Shown here piece by piece: positions 17,139 to 25,635 of a stretch of 64,000 nt of DNA. A model generated the notes under the pieces. It worked only from the letters and a program-made list of their open reading frames with translations, was not told the DNA's origin and made no database searches. The translations under genes were made by a program, and so were the position numbers. This DNA is from Azospirillum tabaci (GTDB taxonomy: Bacteria > Pseudomonadota > Alphaproteobacteria > Azospirillales > Azospirillaceae): contig NZ_JACCJY010000002.1 of NCBI RefSeq assembly GCF_014596085.1, positions 248,001-312,000 of the forward strand, read 5' to 3'. Each line of letters starts with the position of its first letter. Positions within the stretch are counted from its first letter, which is position 1.

Positions 17139-17187
17139 CGAACAAATCGCCTTGCCTTTCCCCATCATTTCGGCAATTATTTCTGAT

Positions 17188-17643
17188 ATGGACGATACAG
17201 ACCGCAAAATCGTTGCGCACATCCAGGAAGACGGACGCGCTTCCTACGCCGACATCGGGACGGCGGTCGGACTGTCGGTGTCCGCCGTGAACGAGCGGCT
17301 GAAGAAGCTGCAGGCGAACGGCGTGATCCAGGGCTGGGGGGCGCGGCTGTCTCCCAGGGCCGCCGGGCTGGACGTGCTGGCCTTCGTCGAGGTGCTGCTC
17401 GACCGCCCGGAGCATGACGCGCCCTTCCGCGACGCCATGCGCGCCACGTCGGCGGTCCAGGAGTGCCACCACGTCACCGGGGACTGGTCCTATCTGCTGA
17501 AGGTGCGCGTGGCCGACACGGAGGCGCTGGAACGCTTCCTGTCCGACCGTCTGAAGGCGCTGCCCGGCGTCGTGCGCTCCCACACCGTGATTGCTCTGTC
17601 CTCGGTCAAGGAGACGCCGATCCTTCCCATCGATTCAGACTGA
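17188..17643 (+). CDS. Lrp/AsnC-family transcriptional regulator
   Basis: A 151-residue regulator: an N-terminal winged helix-turn-helix (MDDTDRKIVAHIQEDGRASY then ADIGTAVGLSVSAVNERLKKL) followed by an AsnC_trans_reg/RAM ligand-binding domain (VQECHHVTGDWSYLLKVRV, then LPGVVRSHTVIALSSVKETP). This family senses amino acids. The ATG at 17188 matches the family N-terminus; the same frame is open for 117 codons upstream but that stretch overlaps the rubredoxin gene. The LysE exporter starts 19 bases downstream, a classic regulator-exporter pair, so it probably controls amino-acid export and its own operon. Confidence 0.92.
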   Translation: MDDTDRKIVAHIQEDGRASYADIGTAVGLSVSAVNERLKKLQANGVIQGWGARLSPRAAGLDVLAFVEVLLDRPEHDAPFRDAMRATSAVQECHHVTGDWSYLLKVRVADTEALERFLSDRLKALPGVVRSHTVIALSSVKETPILPIDSD

Positions 17644-17662
17644 CCCACCCGGAGCATCCGCC

Positions 17663-18286
17663 ATGGAGACGCTGCCCGCCCTGCTGAAGGGCCTGATCAT
17701 CGGATTCAGCATCGCCGCCCCGGTCGGACCGATCGGGCTTCTGTGCATCCGGCGCACCCTGGCCGACGGGCCGGCGCACGGCTTCGTCAGCGGGCTCGGC
17801 GCGGCCAGCGCGGACGCGGTCTATGGCGCCATTGCCGGCTTCGGCGTCGCTCTGGTCACCGACGCGCTGCTGGGCGCGCAGGTGGCGCTGAAGCTGGTGG
17901 GCGGGCTGATGCTGCTGTGGCTGGGCTGGAGCACCCTGCGCGCCCGTCCGGCGGAGCGCGCCGCGGACGCCCGCGGCGGCGGCGGTCTGGCCGGGGCCTA
18001 CGCCTCCACCTTCGCCCTGACCCTCGCCAACCCGGCGACGATCCTCAGCTTCGCCGCGGTGTTCGGCGGGCTGGGCGTGTCGGCGGGGGACGGGAGCAGC
18101 ACCGGCGTGGCCGCCCTGCTCGTTGCGGGCGTCTTCACCGGTTCGGCCATGTGGTGGTTGGGACTCAGCGCCTCGGTCGGGGCGTTTCGGCGCCGGGTCA
18201 CGCCCGCCGCCATGCTGTGGATCAACCGCGTCTCGGGCGCGGTGCTGGGAGGATTCGGGATCGCGGCCCTTGCCTCTCTCCTGTGA
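17663..18286 (+). CDS. LysE/RhtB-family amino-acid exporter
   Basis: A 207-residue inner membrane protein with about six hydrophobic helices. It starts METLPALLKGLIIGFSIAAP and continues VGPIGLLCIRRTLADG, the G-x-x-P-G-P-x-x-x-x-C-like motif of LysE exporters, with TFALTLANPATILSFAAVF matching the second conserved NP motif. GGAG lies about 8 bases before the ATG. It is co-directional with and 19 bases from the Lrp-type regulator; substrate specificity cannot be read from sequence. Confidence 0.9.
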   Translation: METLPALLKGLIIGFSIAAPVGPIGLLCIRRTLADGPAHGFVSGLGAASADAVYGAIAGFGVALVTDALLGAQVALKLVGGLMLLWLGWSTLRARPAERAADARGGGGLAGAYASTFALTLANPATILSFAAVFGGLGVSAGDGSSTGVAALLVAGVFTGSAMWWLGLSASVGAFRRRVTPAAMLWINRVSGAVLGGFGIAALASLL

Positions 18287-18318
18287 GGAGGCGGGATGCG
18301 CCGGTCACCCGGAGCAAA

Positions 18319-18447
18319 TCAGAACAGAATCGTCACGGGGCCGCCCAGCGCGACCACGGCGACGATCAGGATGGCCACCGCCGTCAGCTTCTCCGCCGCC
18401 GACCAGCGTTGCCAATCCTTCTTGAAACTCTTGAGATCCTGGGCCAT
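18319..18447 (-). CDS. Small single-span membrane protein
   Basis: A 42-residue protein, MAQDLKSFKKDWQRWSAAEK then a hydrophobic helix (LTAVAILIVAVVALGGPVTILF) reaching the C-terminus. The ATG at 18447 has GGAGGTT about 7 bases upstream, an unusually good ribosome site, which is the main evidence for coding; an ATG at 18462 is less well placed. The positively charged amphipathic N-terminus and terminal helix suggest an inner-membrane micro-protein, cytoplasmic side in. No family recognised. A near-CtrA motif lies 57-72 bases upstream. Confidence 0.55.
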   Translation of the reverse strand: MAQDLKSFKKDWQRWSAAEKLTAVAILIVAVVALGGPVTILF

Positions 18448-18770
18448 GGCAACCTCCGCCATCCCTGACTGTCCGTGTTGAGAGCGATATTGGGCGCTTC
18501 CAGTTGATGTTTGGTTAACGTCACCCGGAAACTCTTTCATCCATCGCAATGCCACAGGTAATCGGAAGAAAAACTGATGCAAGTCAAATAGAGGGCAAAA
18601 GCGGGTACAATTTTCGGCATCCCCCATGAGGAGGCCCCCGGGCGCGTCCCGCGTCCCCCGGATGGAAGGGTTTCCACCGACGGTCCGATGCCCCAAATCG
18701 CTTTGGACACCCATCGACGCGTCGGCGCCGGACAAGCCTGACCAAGCCCACAAGACATGAGGTGCTGGCG
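18448..18770. other. Divergent intergenic region with near-consensus CtrA motif
   Basis: A 323-base gap without a supportable gene, shared by the 42-residue membrane protein (minus) and patatin (plus). TTGA-N7-TTAAC at 18504-18519 is one base from the CtrA consensus. The middle (18540-18620) is AT-richer than the surroundings; the segment 18625-18665 is GC-rich with C/G runs. Confidence 0.45.
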
Positions 18771-19817
18771 GTGAGCGGACTGAAGATCGGACTGGCCCTG
18801 GGCAGCGGGGCGGCGCGCGGCTGGGCGCACATCGGCGTTTTGCGCGCGCTGGAGGAGATCGGGGTCGAGCCCGACGTGATCTGCGGAACCTCCATCGGCG
18901 CCGTGGTCGGCGCGGCCTATCTGACGGACCAGCTCGACGAGTTGCAGGCCTGGGCGCAGAGCATGGGCTGGCTCGGCATGCTCGGCATCATCGACCTGAC
19001 CTTCCGCCGCGGCGGACTGCTGGCCGCCGACCGCACCTTCGACCGGTTCCGCAATCACCGCACCGAGGTCACCATCGATCAGTTGCGCAAGCCCTTCGCC
19101 GCGGTCGCCACCGACCTCGGCACCGGGCGGGAGATCTGGCTGCGCGACGGGCCGATGCTCAGCGCGGTGCAGGCGTCCGCCGCCATGCCCGGCCTGTTCC
19201 CGGCGGTGCGGCGCGACGACCATTGGCTGGTGGACGGCGCGCTGGTCAACCCGGTGCCGGTGTCGCTCTGCCGCGCGCTGGGAGCGGACGTGGTGATCGC
19301 GGTCAACCTGAACAGCGAATTGTCGCCGCTGAGCCGCCCGTCGGGACGCGGCGCCGCCAAGCTGCGCAAGGCCGCGGAGGCGAAGCCGGCCCAGATGCAG
19401 GCGCCTCAGATGCAGCAGGCCCGGATGCAGGAGGCCCAGCCCGTTCCAGAGGTGGCGATGGCCCCGGCGGGGGATGCGACCTCCCCCGTCTTCTCCACCC
19501 TGACCTCGCAGATTGCCTCCTGGATGGGGCGGCGCCCGGCGGCGCGCACGCGCTTCCTCGCCGATCAGCTGGCACGCCCCCCCGCCTCCGACGTTCCGCC
19601 CAACGTGATGGACGTGATGGCCGGGTCCATCGACATCATGCAGGACCGCATCACCCGCTCCCGCCTGGCCGGCGAGCCGCCGGACGTGCTGATCGCGCCC
19701 CGCCTCGCCCACATCGGCATCCTGGAGTTCGACCGCGCGGAGGAGGTGGTGGAGATCGGCTACGGCGCCGCCTCGATCCTCAAGCCGGCGCTGGAACTGG
19801 CCCTGCGCCGGGCATAG
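18771..19817 (+). CDS. Patatin-like phospholipase (RssA-type)
   Basis: A 348-residue serine acyl hydrolase with a Ser-Asp dyad. Motifs are intact: oxyanion hole GSGAARGWAHIGVL, nucleophile elbow GTSIG, and the catalytic Asp in VDGALVNPVPV. After the catalytic domain comes a low-complexity Gln/Met/Ala-rich linker (about residues 205-225, repeated QMQ units) and then a C-terminal segment with QDRITRSRLAGEPPDVLI typical of bacterial RssA-like patatins. The GTG at 18771 is preferred because GAGG is spaced 8 bases from it; GTG 18762 is an alternative. Its 3' end is 6 bases from a convergent methyltransferase. Confidence 0.88.
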   Translation: MSGLKIGLALGSGAARGWAHIGVLRALEEIGVEPDVICGTSIGAVVGAAYLTDQLDELQAWAQSMGWLGMLGIIDLTFRRGGLLAADRTFDRFRNHRTEVTIDQLRKPFAAVATDLGTGREIWLRDGPMLSAVQASAAMPGLFPAVRRDDHWLVDGALVNPVPVSLCRALGADVVIAVNLNSELSPLSRPSGRGAAKLRKAAEAKPAQMQAPQMQQARMQEAQPVPEVAMAPAGDATSPVFSTLTSQIASWMGRRPAARTRFLADQLARPPASDVPPNVMDVMAGSIDIMQDRITRSRLAGEPPDVLIAPRLAHIGILEFDRAEEVVEIGYGAASILKPALELALRRA

Positions 19818-19823
19818 CTGCGC

Positions 19824-20783
19824 TCAGACGGGAGCCGCCGGCCACATCCAGGTCAGCTCGTGCTTGTTGTGGTGCAGGTGCAAGACCCTCCCGCCGGGGA
19901 TCGCGGCGAAGGCGCGGGCCGTCTCGTGGTCCGTCTCGGCCTGGAACTTCAGCGTGCAGATGAAGCGCTTGGCCAGCCCGCTCTCCATCCACTGGTTCAC
20001 CAACCGCAGCAGGCGCGTGGGGTAGCAGATCACGTCGCAGCACAGCCAGTCCACCGGCCCGACATCCTGCGGCTTCAGGCCGAAGGCGCTCTCCTGGCGG
20101 AACTCGATGCGCGGCAGGGCGGCGATGGCCGGGTCGAGCGGCGCCTTGTCGACGCTGACCACGCTGGCGCCCAGCTCATGCAGCACCCAGCTCCAGCCAC
20201 CGGGGCAGGCGCCGAGGTCGATGCAGCGGTCGCCCGGCCCCGGCTGTTCCCCGAACAGGGTCAGCGCCTCCCACAGCTTCAGATAGGCGCGGTTGGGCGG
20301 CACGGTCCGGTTCTCGACGAAAGTGACCTCGCCATGACGGTAGGGGCTGGAGCAGCGGGCCGCCGCGACGATGGTGTTCTCGTCCAGCAGCGCCCAGGAG
20401 CCCAGCGGCGCCGTCGGCAGCGGCGACGGGAAGACCACCGGCTTGGCCGAGACGTGCGGCAGGTTCTCCTGGATCAGGCTGGCCCGCCGGTGATGGCGCA
20501 ACGTCCACAGCGCCCAGTTGCGCTGGATGGAGCGCAGGGCCCGCGCGCCCTCTTTGATCGACGCGAACTCGATCCGCACCGGGTCATGCCAGATGTTCTG
20601 CGCCCAGGCGGCGGGACGCGCCGGCCCGTCGGCGAAGACCAGCCGGTCCTCCACCGCCGCCACGTCGCCCAGTTCGGCCACGAGATCCGGTACGAAGCCT
20701 TCGGGCGCCAGATAGACGGTCTGCCCCAGGGGCGTGTGCGCCGGGAGTGGACGGGCGGACGAAGTGTCGGATGAATCGCTCAT
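19824..20783 (-). CDS. RlmM-like SAM-dependent rRNA 2'-O-methyltransferase
   Basis: A 319-residue protein with an N-terminal THUMP-like region and a C-terminal RrmJ/FtsJ-type Rossmann methyltransferase. SAM-binding motif DLGACPGGWSWVL lies near residue 190, followed by VSVDKAPLD. The expected K-D-K-E catalytic residues are visible as Asp in CCDVICYP, Lys in CTLKFQ and Glu in HELTWMW. E. coli RlmM, which methylates C2498 of 23S rRNA, has the same order but is ~45 residues longer. Target assignment is by resemblance. It is followed upstream (9 bases) by the alpha/beta hydrolase on the same strand. Confidence 0.85.
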   Translation of the reverse strand: MSDSSDTSSARPLPAHTPLGQTVYLAPEGFVPDLVAELGDVAAVEDRLVFADGPARPAAWAQNIWHDPVRIEFASIKEGARALRSIQRNWALWTLRHHRRASLIQENLPHVSAKPVVFPSPLPTAPLGSWALLDENTIVAAARCSSPYRHGEVTFVENRTVPPNRAYLKLWEALTLFGEQPGPGDRCIDLGACPGGWSWVLHELGASVVSVDKAPLDPAIAALPRIEFRQESAFGLKPQDVGPVDWLCCDVICYPTRLLRLVNQWMESGLAKRFICTLKFQAETDHETARAFAAIPGGRVLHLHHNKHELTWMWPAAPV

Positions 20784-20792
20784 GCCGAGGGG

Positions 20793-21779
20793 CTAGCGCC
20801 CCTGGCGTTCGATTGCAAGAGCGCGGTCGAAGAAATCGGTGATCTCCGCGTTGAGCCGCTCGTGAAAGGCCGCCCGGTCGAAGCCCGGCGGGTCCCAGGC
20901 GGGCGGTCCGAGTTCCGCCGCAAGGGGGGCCGGCACCGGCATCAGGAACGCAAAATGCCCCGCATCGCGCACGACCTCATACTCGGGCGGCGTTGGCAGC
21001 CGGTTGCGCAGTTCCTCGACCTGGGAAGCCGCGATCTGCTCGTCCCGCTCCGCCCGGTACAGGCGGATGGGGATCGTCACCCCGGCGAGGCCGTCCTTGG
21101 AGAAAGGAACGCCGACCGGCGCCATCAGGAGCGCGGCACGGATGCGCGGGTCGCGCGCCTCGACACGAGCCTCCGTCTCCTCGTTCCCACGATGGCAGAA
21201 GCGCTCACCAGCCGGCGGGGTGCGGCAATGGGCGGCGATGAGTCCCAGTTCCGCCTGCCCGCCGGCGGCCACCAGAACCGTGTAGCCGCCGGCCGAGAAG
21301 CCGAGGGCGCCGACGCGTTCGCGGTCGAGCCGGTCGGCCAGGTCCGGTTCCGCCAGAACATGATCCAGCGCGGCGGAAAGCTGGGCCGGACGGTTCCGCC
21401 ACATCCGTTCCGTGCCGGCGTCCCGATCATCGTCAAAGGCATTGCCCCGGTGATGGGCCGCCGCGACCACATAGCCCCGCCGGGCCAGCGCCATGGCGGT
21501 GTCCGCGTGGCCGAAAGCGCTTCCCCCGGACCCGTGGGACACGACCACCAGCGGGTGGCGCCCCTCGGCCACCGGCCCTCCCTCCGCCACCTGAAACACA
21601 AAGGGGCCGCGCCGCACCGGCGTTTCCGGCGCATGCGTCGGATACCAGACCACCACGCGGGCGGTCCCGCCATCCACCGGGTCGGTGAAGGCCGACACGC
21701 GCATGCCCACCTCCGCCGCGGCACCGCCAGCCCAGAGGACCACGACCCCCGCGATCAGACACCATCCCATTCGCAGCAC
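20793..21779 (-). CDS. Exported alpha/beta hydrolase (dienelactone hydrolase / platelet-activating-factor hydrolase-like)
   Basis: About 328 residues with a signal peptide (MGWCLIAGVVVLWAGGAAA) and an alpha/beta hydrolase core: oxyanion strand VVVSHGSGGS, nucleophile elbow GFSAGGY, and catalytic His in DAGHFAF near the C-terminus. A conserved Cys pair (AHCRTPPAGERFC) may form a disulfide, fitting a periplasmic location. The GTG at 21779 has GGAGGA about 5 bases upstream; ATG 21770 is the alternative and codons further upstream would hide the signal. Substrate is unknown. It is adjacent to the RlmM-like gene and divergent from bfd. Confidence 0.82.
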   Translation of the reverse strand: MLRMGWCLIAGVVVLWAGGAAAEVGMRVSAFTDPVDGGTARVVVWYPTHAPETPVRRGPFVFQVAEGGPVAEGRHPLVVVSHGSGGSAFGHADTAMALARRGYVVAAAHHRGNAFDDDRDAGTERMWRNRPAQLSAALDHVLAEPDLADRLDRERVGALGFSAGGYTVLVAAGGQAELGLIAAHCRTPPAGERFCHRGNEETEARVEARDPRIRAALLMAPVGVPFSKDGLAGVTIPIRLYRAERDEQIAASQVEELRNRLPTPPEYEVVRDAGHFAFLMPVPAPLAAELGPPAWDPPGFDRAAFHERLNAEITDFFDRALAIERQGR

Positions 21780-21899
21780 CGCGTCCTCCACGGCTTGAAG
21801 AAAGGCATCGACGACAGAGGTAGCCGCATCATCTCTTCGATCGAGCTGTGACATTCCGCCGCAATCCGCTCAAATTTGGCGGTCATGATTCAGATCAAT

Positions 21900-21914
21900 T
21901 GACAATCATTCTCA
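21900..21914 (+). promoter_or_regulatory. Fur box upstream of bfd
   Basis: TGACAAT-C-ATTCTCA is a 7-1-7 inverted repeat two bases from the consensus TGATAAT-N-ATTATCA. It lies 57-71 bases before the bfd start. Iron-replete repression of bfd by Fur is well known, so site and target support each other. Confidence 0.75.
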
Positions 21915-21970
21915 GTCGCAGCACATTGGCCCCAGCACGACCGCACAACACGCACCGCTGCCGGGGGCCC

Positions 21971-22237
21971 ATGTACGTCTGCATCTGCCACGCGCTGAAC
22001 GACAAGCAGGTTACCAAGGCGCTGGAGAATGGCGCCCGCACCCCGGCCTCCGTCTTCCGGCATTATGAGCGTCAGGTCCAATGCGGCAAATGCGTTCCAA
22101 TGATGCGGGACATGGTGCAGAGCCACTGCGCGAATCAGTGCCAGGCTTGCCCCAGCCACGCCGTGACGCAGCATCCCGCCCCGCTGCCGGAACCGGCCAA
22201 CGCCGACAGCTTCCCCTACGGCGTTGCGGCGGAGTGA
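21971..22237 (+). CDS. bfd: Bacterioferritin-associated ferredoxin
   Basis: A [2Fe-2S] protein that docks on bacterioferritin and reduces its iron for release. The 88-residue product begins MYVCICHALND and has the four cluster cysteines at positions 4, 6, 38 and 41 (C-I-C and CGKC), exactly as in Pseudomonas Bfd. The C-terminal 30 residues after CQACPSHAV are a Pro/Ala-rich extension. The ATG at 21971 is fixed by that N-terminus. A Fur box upstream predicts induction under iron starvation. The likely partner bfr is 33 kb away at 55299-55784 rather than adjacent. Confidence 0.93.
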   Translation: MYVCICHALNDKQVTKALENGARTPASVFRHYERQVQCGKCVPMMRDMVQSHCANQCQACPSHAVTQHPAPLPEPANADSFPYGVAAE

Positions 22238-22777
22238 CGGGCCTCGCCCATCCCCATCCCACCAAATCGCTGCAACGAACCCCCGCAGTCCCGCTCGGCT
22301 GAAAAACGGCAAGCTCCGTCCGATTGCCGCCGAGTGCCTTTTTAATCCACGAAGCGCCCGAGTTCTTTCGGAACAGAACGGACTTTTCGCGCCGCTCTTT
22401 TCCGTTTGACGCCCACCGCCCCCTTCCATTCGGCTGCGACAAATCGCCATAGACTTATACTCTTGGCCCGCTTGACGGGGCGGAGCCAATCGTGCAGAAA
22501 GAGTCCAGCCGGATTCAAGAAATCCGAAGCATTCAGAGCGGCACGGGGCGCTCCTGACTGAACAGGACACACAAAAAGCGAAGTCTTTTGGAACCGGAAT
22601 TGCTTTTCATGCGTCTGTGAAAGGCAACCGGATGGTTTTCTTATTTGGCGCTGCAGCAATGCATTTTGCACTGCACATGTTTTTGAAAACAGGATTCCAG
22701 TGTGAAGCGTCAACCTGGAACACCATCCGGACATCCGATCGAAAGACCCCCAAGCGATCCGAAGGGAGGAGCAAGAG
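22238..22777. other. Long AT-richer intergenic region
   Basis: 540 bases with no gene that I can support. GC drops visibly compared with the flanks. Contents: a weak hairpin CGGCAA/TTGCCG at about 22305-22325 that could end bfd, an inverted repeat TTCCAG/CTGGAA at 22695-22720, and a T-rich stretch near 22640-22690 likely to hold the promoter of the following small gene. Open frames here are short and lack ribosome sites or family resemblance. An untranslated regulatory RNA is possible but unproven. Confidence 0.45.
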
Positions 22778-23098
22778 ATGAGCCGCCGCAACCGGCACGC
22801 CCATGACGCCAAATGCCGTACCCTGCTTCAGGCAACCGCCGAGAGGCTGGACCGGTTGCGGTCGCAGGTGGAGCGGTTCGGTCTTGAGGGTCACGAGGGC
22901 ATGAGCCGGGACGAGTTGGAACGCACGCTGGACACCCTGCGCGGTCAGCACAACAGGCTGTCCGCCCGCGTCGAGGCGGCGCGCATCGCCACGGATGACG
23001 CCTGGGCCTTTGCCCGCGCGATCGCCGACCAAGCGGCGGCGGAACTGGCAGACGGCCTCGACAGCATGGAAGCCCGCTTGAAGCGCGTGGCGGCCTGA
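22778..23098 (+). CDS. Small coiled-coil protein of unknown function
   Basis: A 106-residue protein with a strong ribosome site (AGGGAGGAG 8 bases before the ATG). Nearly all of it is predicted helix with heptad-like spacing (LLQATAERLDRLRSQVERF, then LERTLDTLRGQHNRLSARV), so a coiled coil is likely. It is polar, has no membrane segment or signal, and one Cys. No family is recognised. It converges on a histidine kinase gene 36 bases away and is preceded by an unusually long non-coding stretch. Confidence 0.72.
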   Translation: MSRRNRHAHDAKCRTLLQATAERLDRLRSQVERFGLEGHEGMSRDELERTLDTLRGQHNRLSARVEAARIATDDAWAFARAIADQAAAELADGLDSMEARLKRVAA

Positions 23099-23134
23099 CC
23101 ACCGCCGTCGGGTCGGATTACGCGGCTTTCAGCA

Positions 23135-25036
23135 TTACTCGGCCTTCAGCAGCGGCACGGCGCCATATCCGGTCGCTGGGGTGGCCGGCGGCGGCGCGCC
23201 GGGCAGGATGATGCGCACCACCGTGCCCTCTCCAGGTGCGCTGCATAGGTCCAGCCGCCCGCCATGGGCTTCCACAAAGCGCTTGGCGAGCGGCAGCCCC
23301 AATCCCGTGCCCGAATGGGCCTTGGTGATGTAGCTGTTCACCTGACGGAAGGGCTCCAGCGCGATCTTGATGTCCTCCGGCGACATGCCGATGCCGGTGT
23401 CGGCGACGGTCAGCGTCACGCAGCCATCCCCGCCAAGCGCCGCTTCCACACACACGCGTCCGCCCGACGGCGTAAATTTGATGGCGTTGGACAGCAGGTT
23501 CAGGACCGCCTGCCGCAAGCGCATGGCGTCGGCCATCACCGTCAGGCCGGGTTCGACGGGGGAGCGCTCCATCCGCACCCCCTTCTGGCCGGCCAGCGCC
23601 TCCACCAACTCGACGCACTCGCCCAGCAGGACCGTGACGCGAACCGGCTCGGGATACAGTTCCAGGCGCCCTGCCTCCACCTTCGCCATGTCCAGCACGT
23701 CGTTGACCAGCGACAGAAGATGCTGGCCGGAAACGTGGATGCTGGCGATGTATTCCTGATGCTTCGGCGGGCTTGGACCGAACAGGCCGGACATCAACGC
23801 CTCGCTGAAGCCGATGATCGCGTTCAGCGGGGTGCGCAGTTCGTGGCTCATGTTGGCGAGGAAATCGGACTTCGCGAGGTTGGCGGCCTCCGCATGCTCC
23901 TTCTCCGCCTCCAGCCGGCGGCGCTGCTCCGCCAACATGGCCTCGCGGGCCTGCCGGGCCTCGCGCTCCGCCTGGCGGCGGCGGCGGACGTGGCGCGTCA
24001 CCACCAGCGACAGCACCAGCGTCGCCAGACCGGCCCCCGCCGCTCCGGCCAGGATGGTGGTGCGCGTCTGATTCAGCCGGCCGCTGATCTGCTCGAACGG
24101 GACGGCCACGATGATCGACCAGCCGGTCTGCTGCGACCGGTGAACGAGGACCAGCGCCTCCTGCCCTTCCCGCGTCGTCCCCGAGAACAGCCCCGGATGC
24201 GGCTCCATCAGCCGGGGCACCATCTGGTCCCTCACCTTCTGCCCGACATGCAGGTGGGGGTCGGGGGACCGCGCGGCGATGACCATGGCGGGATCGACCA
24301 CCGACACCGTCCAAGCCGTGGGAATTCCCGAGCCGCGCAGCACGGCGTCCAATCCGTCCAACCCGACCGCCAACGACAGGACGTGCCGGACGGGCGCGCC
24401 CGGAAGACCTTCCGGGTCCAGGATCGGCGCGCGGACGATCAGCGCCGGACGTCCCGGCGGTCCTCCCGGAGGCAAAACCCCGCCGACCACCGTCCGCCGC
24501 GAGGTGACCACCTGCCGGGTCACCTCGTCCAGACGCGGGGGCGGCAGGGGAACGCCCAGCGGGTATTGGGTATGGAATTGGAGGGACATATCCTCCACCC
24601 TGACCAATCCGATCGCCAGCCAGCCCGGTTGGCTTCGCACGGCCTCCGCGGCCTCCGACCTCAGCAGGGCGAGATCGTCCACCGTGTTGCGGCTCAACGC
24701 GGCCAGAAGTTCCAGAGGGCGGGCCTTGCTTTCCAGCTCCCGGTCGATGGCGACCATCACGGAACGGGCCTGCGCCGCCAACTCCGCCGCCAGCACGTCC
24801 TGCTGCCGGAGATCCAGAATCCAGACCACCACCGCCAGGAACAGCAGCAGCGGGGCGATGGCGGCGAGCCCCAGACCAAGCGTCGATGAGGGCAGGCGCA
24901 AGGCACTCTCCGACCTTTGACGGAAACGGAATGGCGTCCGGACTGGTAAGGGGAAGGCGGCGCCCTCCCCATTCCAATGGGTCGCCCGCATCGGTCCGCC
25001 TGTCAAGCCCGTCGGTTGCTTTCCTTCGCTCCTCAC
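23135..25036 (-). CDS. Cache-domain sensor histidine kinase coupled to DctR-like regulator
   Basis: A 633-residue membrane kinase. Order: N-terminal transmembrane helix (~50-72, [22 protein letters not shown]), a ~250-residue periplasmic Cache-type sensor, a second helix (~330-350), a short coiled coil, then HisKA with phosphoacceptor His in [16 protein letters not shown] and an HATPase domain with N box [11 protein letters not shown]1 DTGIGM and G2 GTGLGL. There is no PAS or receiver domain. The GTG start overlaps the stop of the upstream response regulator in GTGA, implying translational coupling. An ATG at 24991 is an alternative. Its ligand is unknown; linkage to the dct regulator suggests a second input for dicarboxylate or related uptake. 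Confidence 0.88.
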   Translation of the reverse strand: MRSEGKQPTGLTGGPMRATHWNGEGAAFPLPVRTPFRFRQRSESALRLPSSTLGLGLAAIAPLLLFLAVVVWILDLRQQDVLAAELAAQARSVMVAIDRELESKARPLELLAALSRNTVDDLALLRSEAAEAVRSQPGWLAIGLVRVEDMSLQFHTQYPLGVPLPPPRLDEVTRQVVTSRRTVVGGVLPPGGPPGRPALIVRAPILDPEGLPGAPVRHVLSLAVGLDGLDAVLRGSGIPTAWTVSVVDPAMVIAARSPDPHLHVGQKVRDQMVPRLMEPHPGLFSGTTREGQEALVLVHRSQQTGWSIIVAVPFEQISGRLNQTRTTILAGAAGAGLATLVLSLVVTRHVRRRRQAEREARQAREAMLAEQRRRLEAEKEHAEAANLAKSDFLANMSHELRTPLNAIIGFSEALMSGLFGPSPPKHQEYIASIHVSGQHLLSLVNDVLDMAKVEAGRLELYPEPVRVTVLLGECVELVEALAGQKGVRMERSPVEPGLTVMADAMRLRQAVLNLLSNAIKFTPSGGRVCVEAALGGDGCVTLTVADTGIGMSPEDIKIALEPFRQVNSYITKAHSGTGLGLPLAKRFVEAHGGRLDLCSAPGEGTVVRIILPGAPPPATPATGYGAVPLLKAE

Positions 25037-25635
25037 CCCACCGCCGCGAGTATCCGGGCAAGCTCCACCGCGGTCTTGACGCCCATTTTCTCGAAGACAT
25101 GGGCGCGGTGCACCTCGACGGTCCGCATGCTGATCCCCAACTCGTCGGCGATGACCTTGTTCAGCTTGCCGGCCACCACCAGCCCCATCACCTGCCGTTC
25201 GCGCTGGGTCAGGGTCGCCAGCCGGGCGGCCACGCCGGCCTGCCCGGCCTGCCGTGCCCGCTCCCCGGCGTCGAAGGCCAGCGCGTCGATGACCCGGTCG
25301 ACGAGGTCATTGTCGTTGAAGGGCTTCTCCACGAAGTCGCGGGCGCCCTTCTTCAAAGCCGACACGGCGATGGGCACGTCGCCATGTCCGGTCAAGAACA
25401 GCACCGGCATCCGGCAGCCCATGGCGGTCAGCCGGTCGAACAGCTCCAGCCCGCTCATCCCCTCCATGCGGATGTCCAGCAGAAGGCAGCCGGTCATGGC
25501 GGAGTCGTAGTCGGTCAGGAACGCCTCCGCCGACGGCCAGGAGGCCACCGGGACGTTGCGCGACTGGAACAGCCAGCCCAGGGCGTCGCGGATCGCCTCG
25601 TCGTCGTCGACGATGTGAAGCTTAGGCTCACACAT
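25033..25635 (-). CDS. dctR: FixJ/DctR-type response regulator
   Basis: A 200-residue two-domain regulator. The receiver (residues 1-120) has the acidic pocket DDD at 10-12, phospho-acceptor Asp54 (LLLDIRM), Thr in FLTGHGD and Lys in FVEKPF. The LuxR/FixJ helix-turn-helix follows ([20 protein letters not shown], then [20 protein letters not shown]). Its start overlaps the end of the DctS-like kinase by 8 bases and its stop overlaps the start of a second kinase by 4, so the three form one operon divergent from dctPQM. By analogy with Rhodobacter DctS/DctR it would activate dctPQM in response to C4-dicarboxylates. Confidence 0.88.
   Translation of the reverse strand: MCEPKLHIVDDDEAIRDALGWLFQSRNVPVASWPSAEAFLTDYDSAMTGCLLLDIRMEGMSGLELFDRLTAMGCRMPVLFLTGHGDVPIAVSALKKGARDFVEKPFNDNDLVDRVIDALAFDAGERARQAGQAGVAARLATLTQRERQVMGLVVAGKLNKVIADELGISMRTVEVHRAHVFEKMGVKTAVELARILAAVG

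Noticed and set aside
16837..17187. Longer Lrp regulator starting in the rubredoxin gene
   Set aside because: The extra residues are Pro/Ala-rich, overlap the rubredoxin frame, and do not resemble any Lrp N-terminus; MDDTDRK at 17188 matches the family start.
22342..22812. 156-residue minus-strand frame in the long gap
   Set aside because: No ribosome site, a composition typical of random translation, and no family resemblance.
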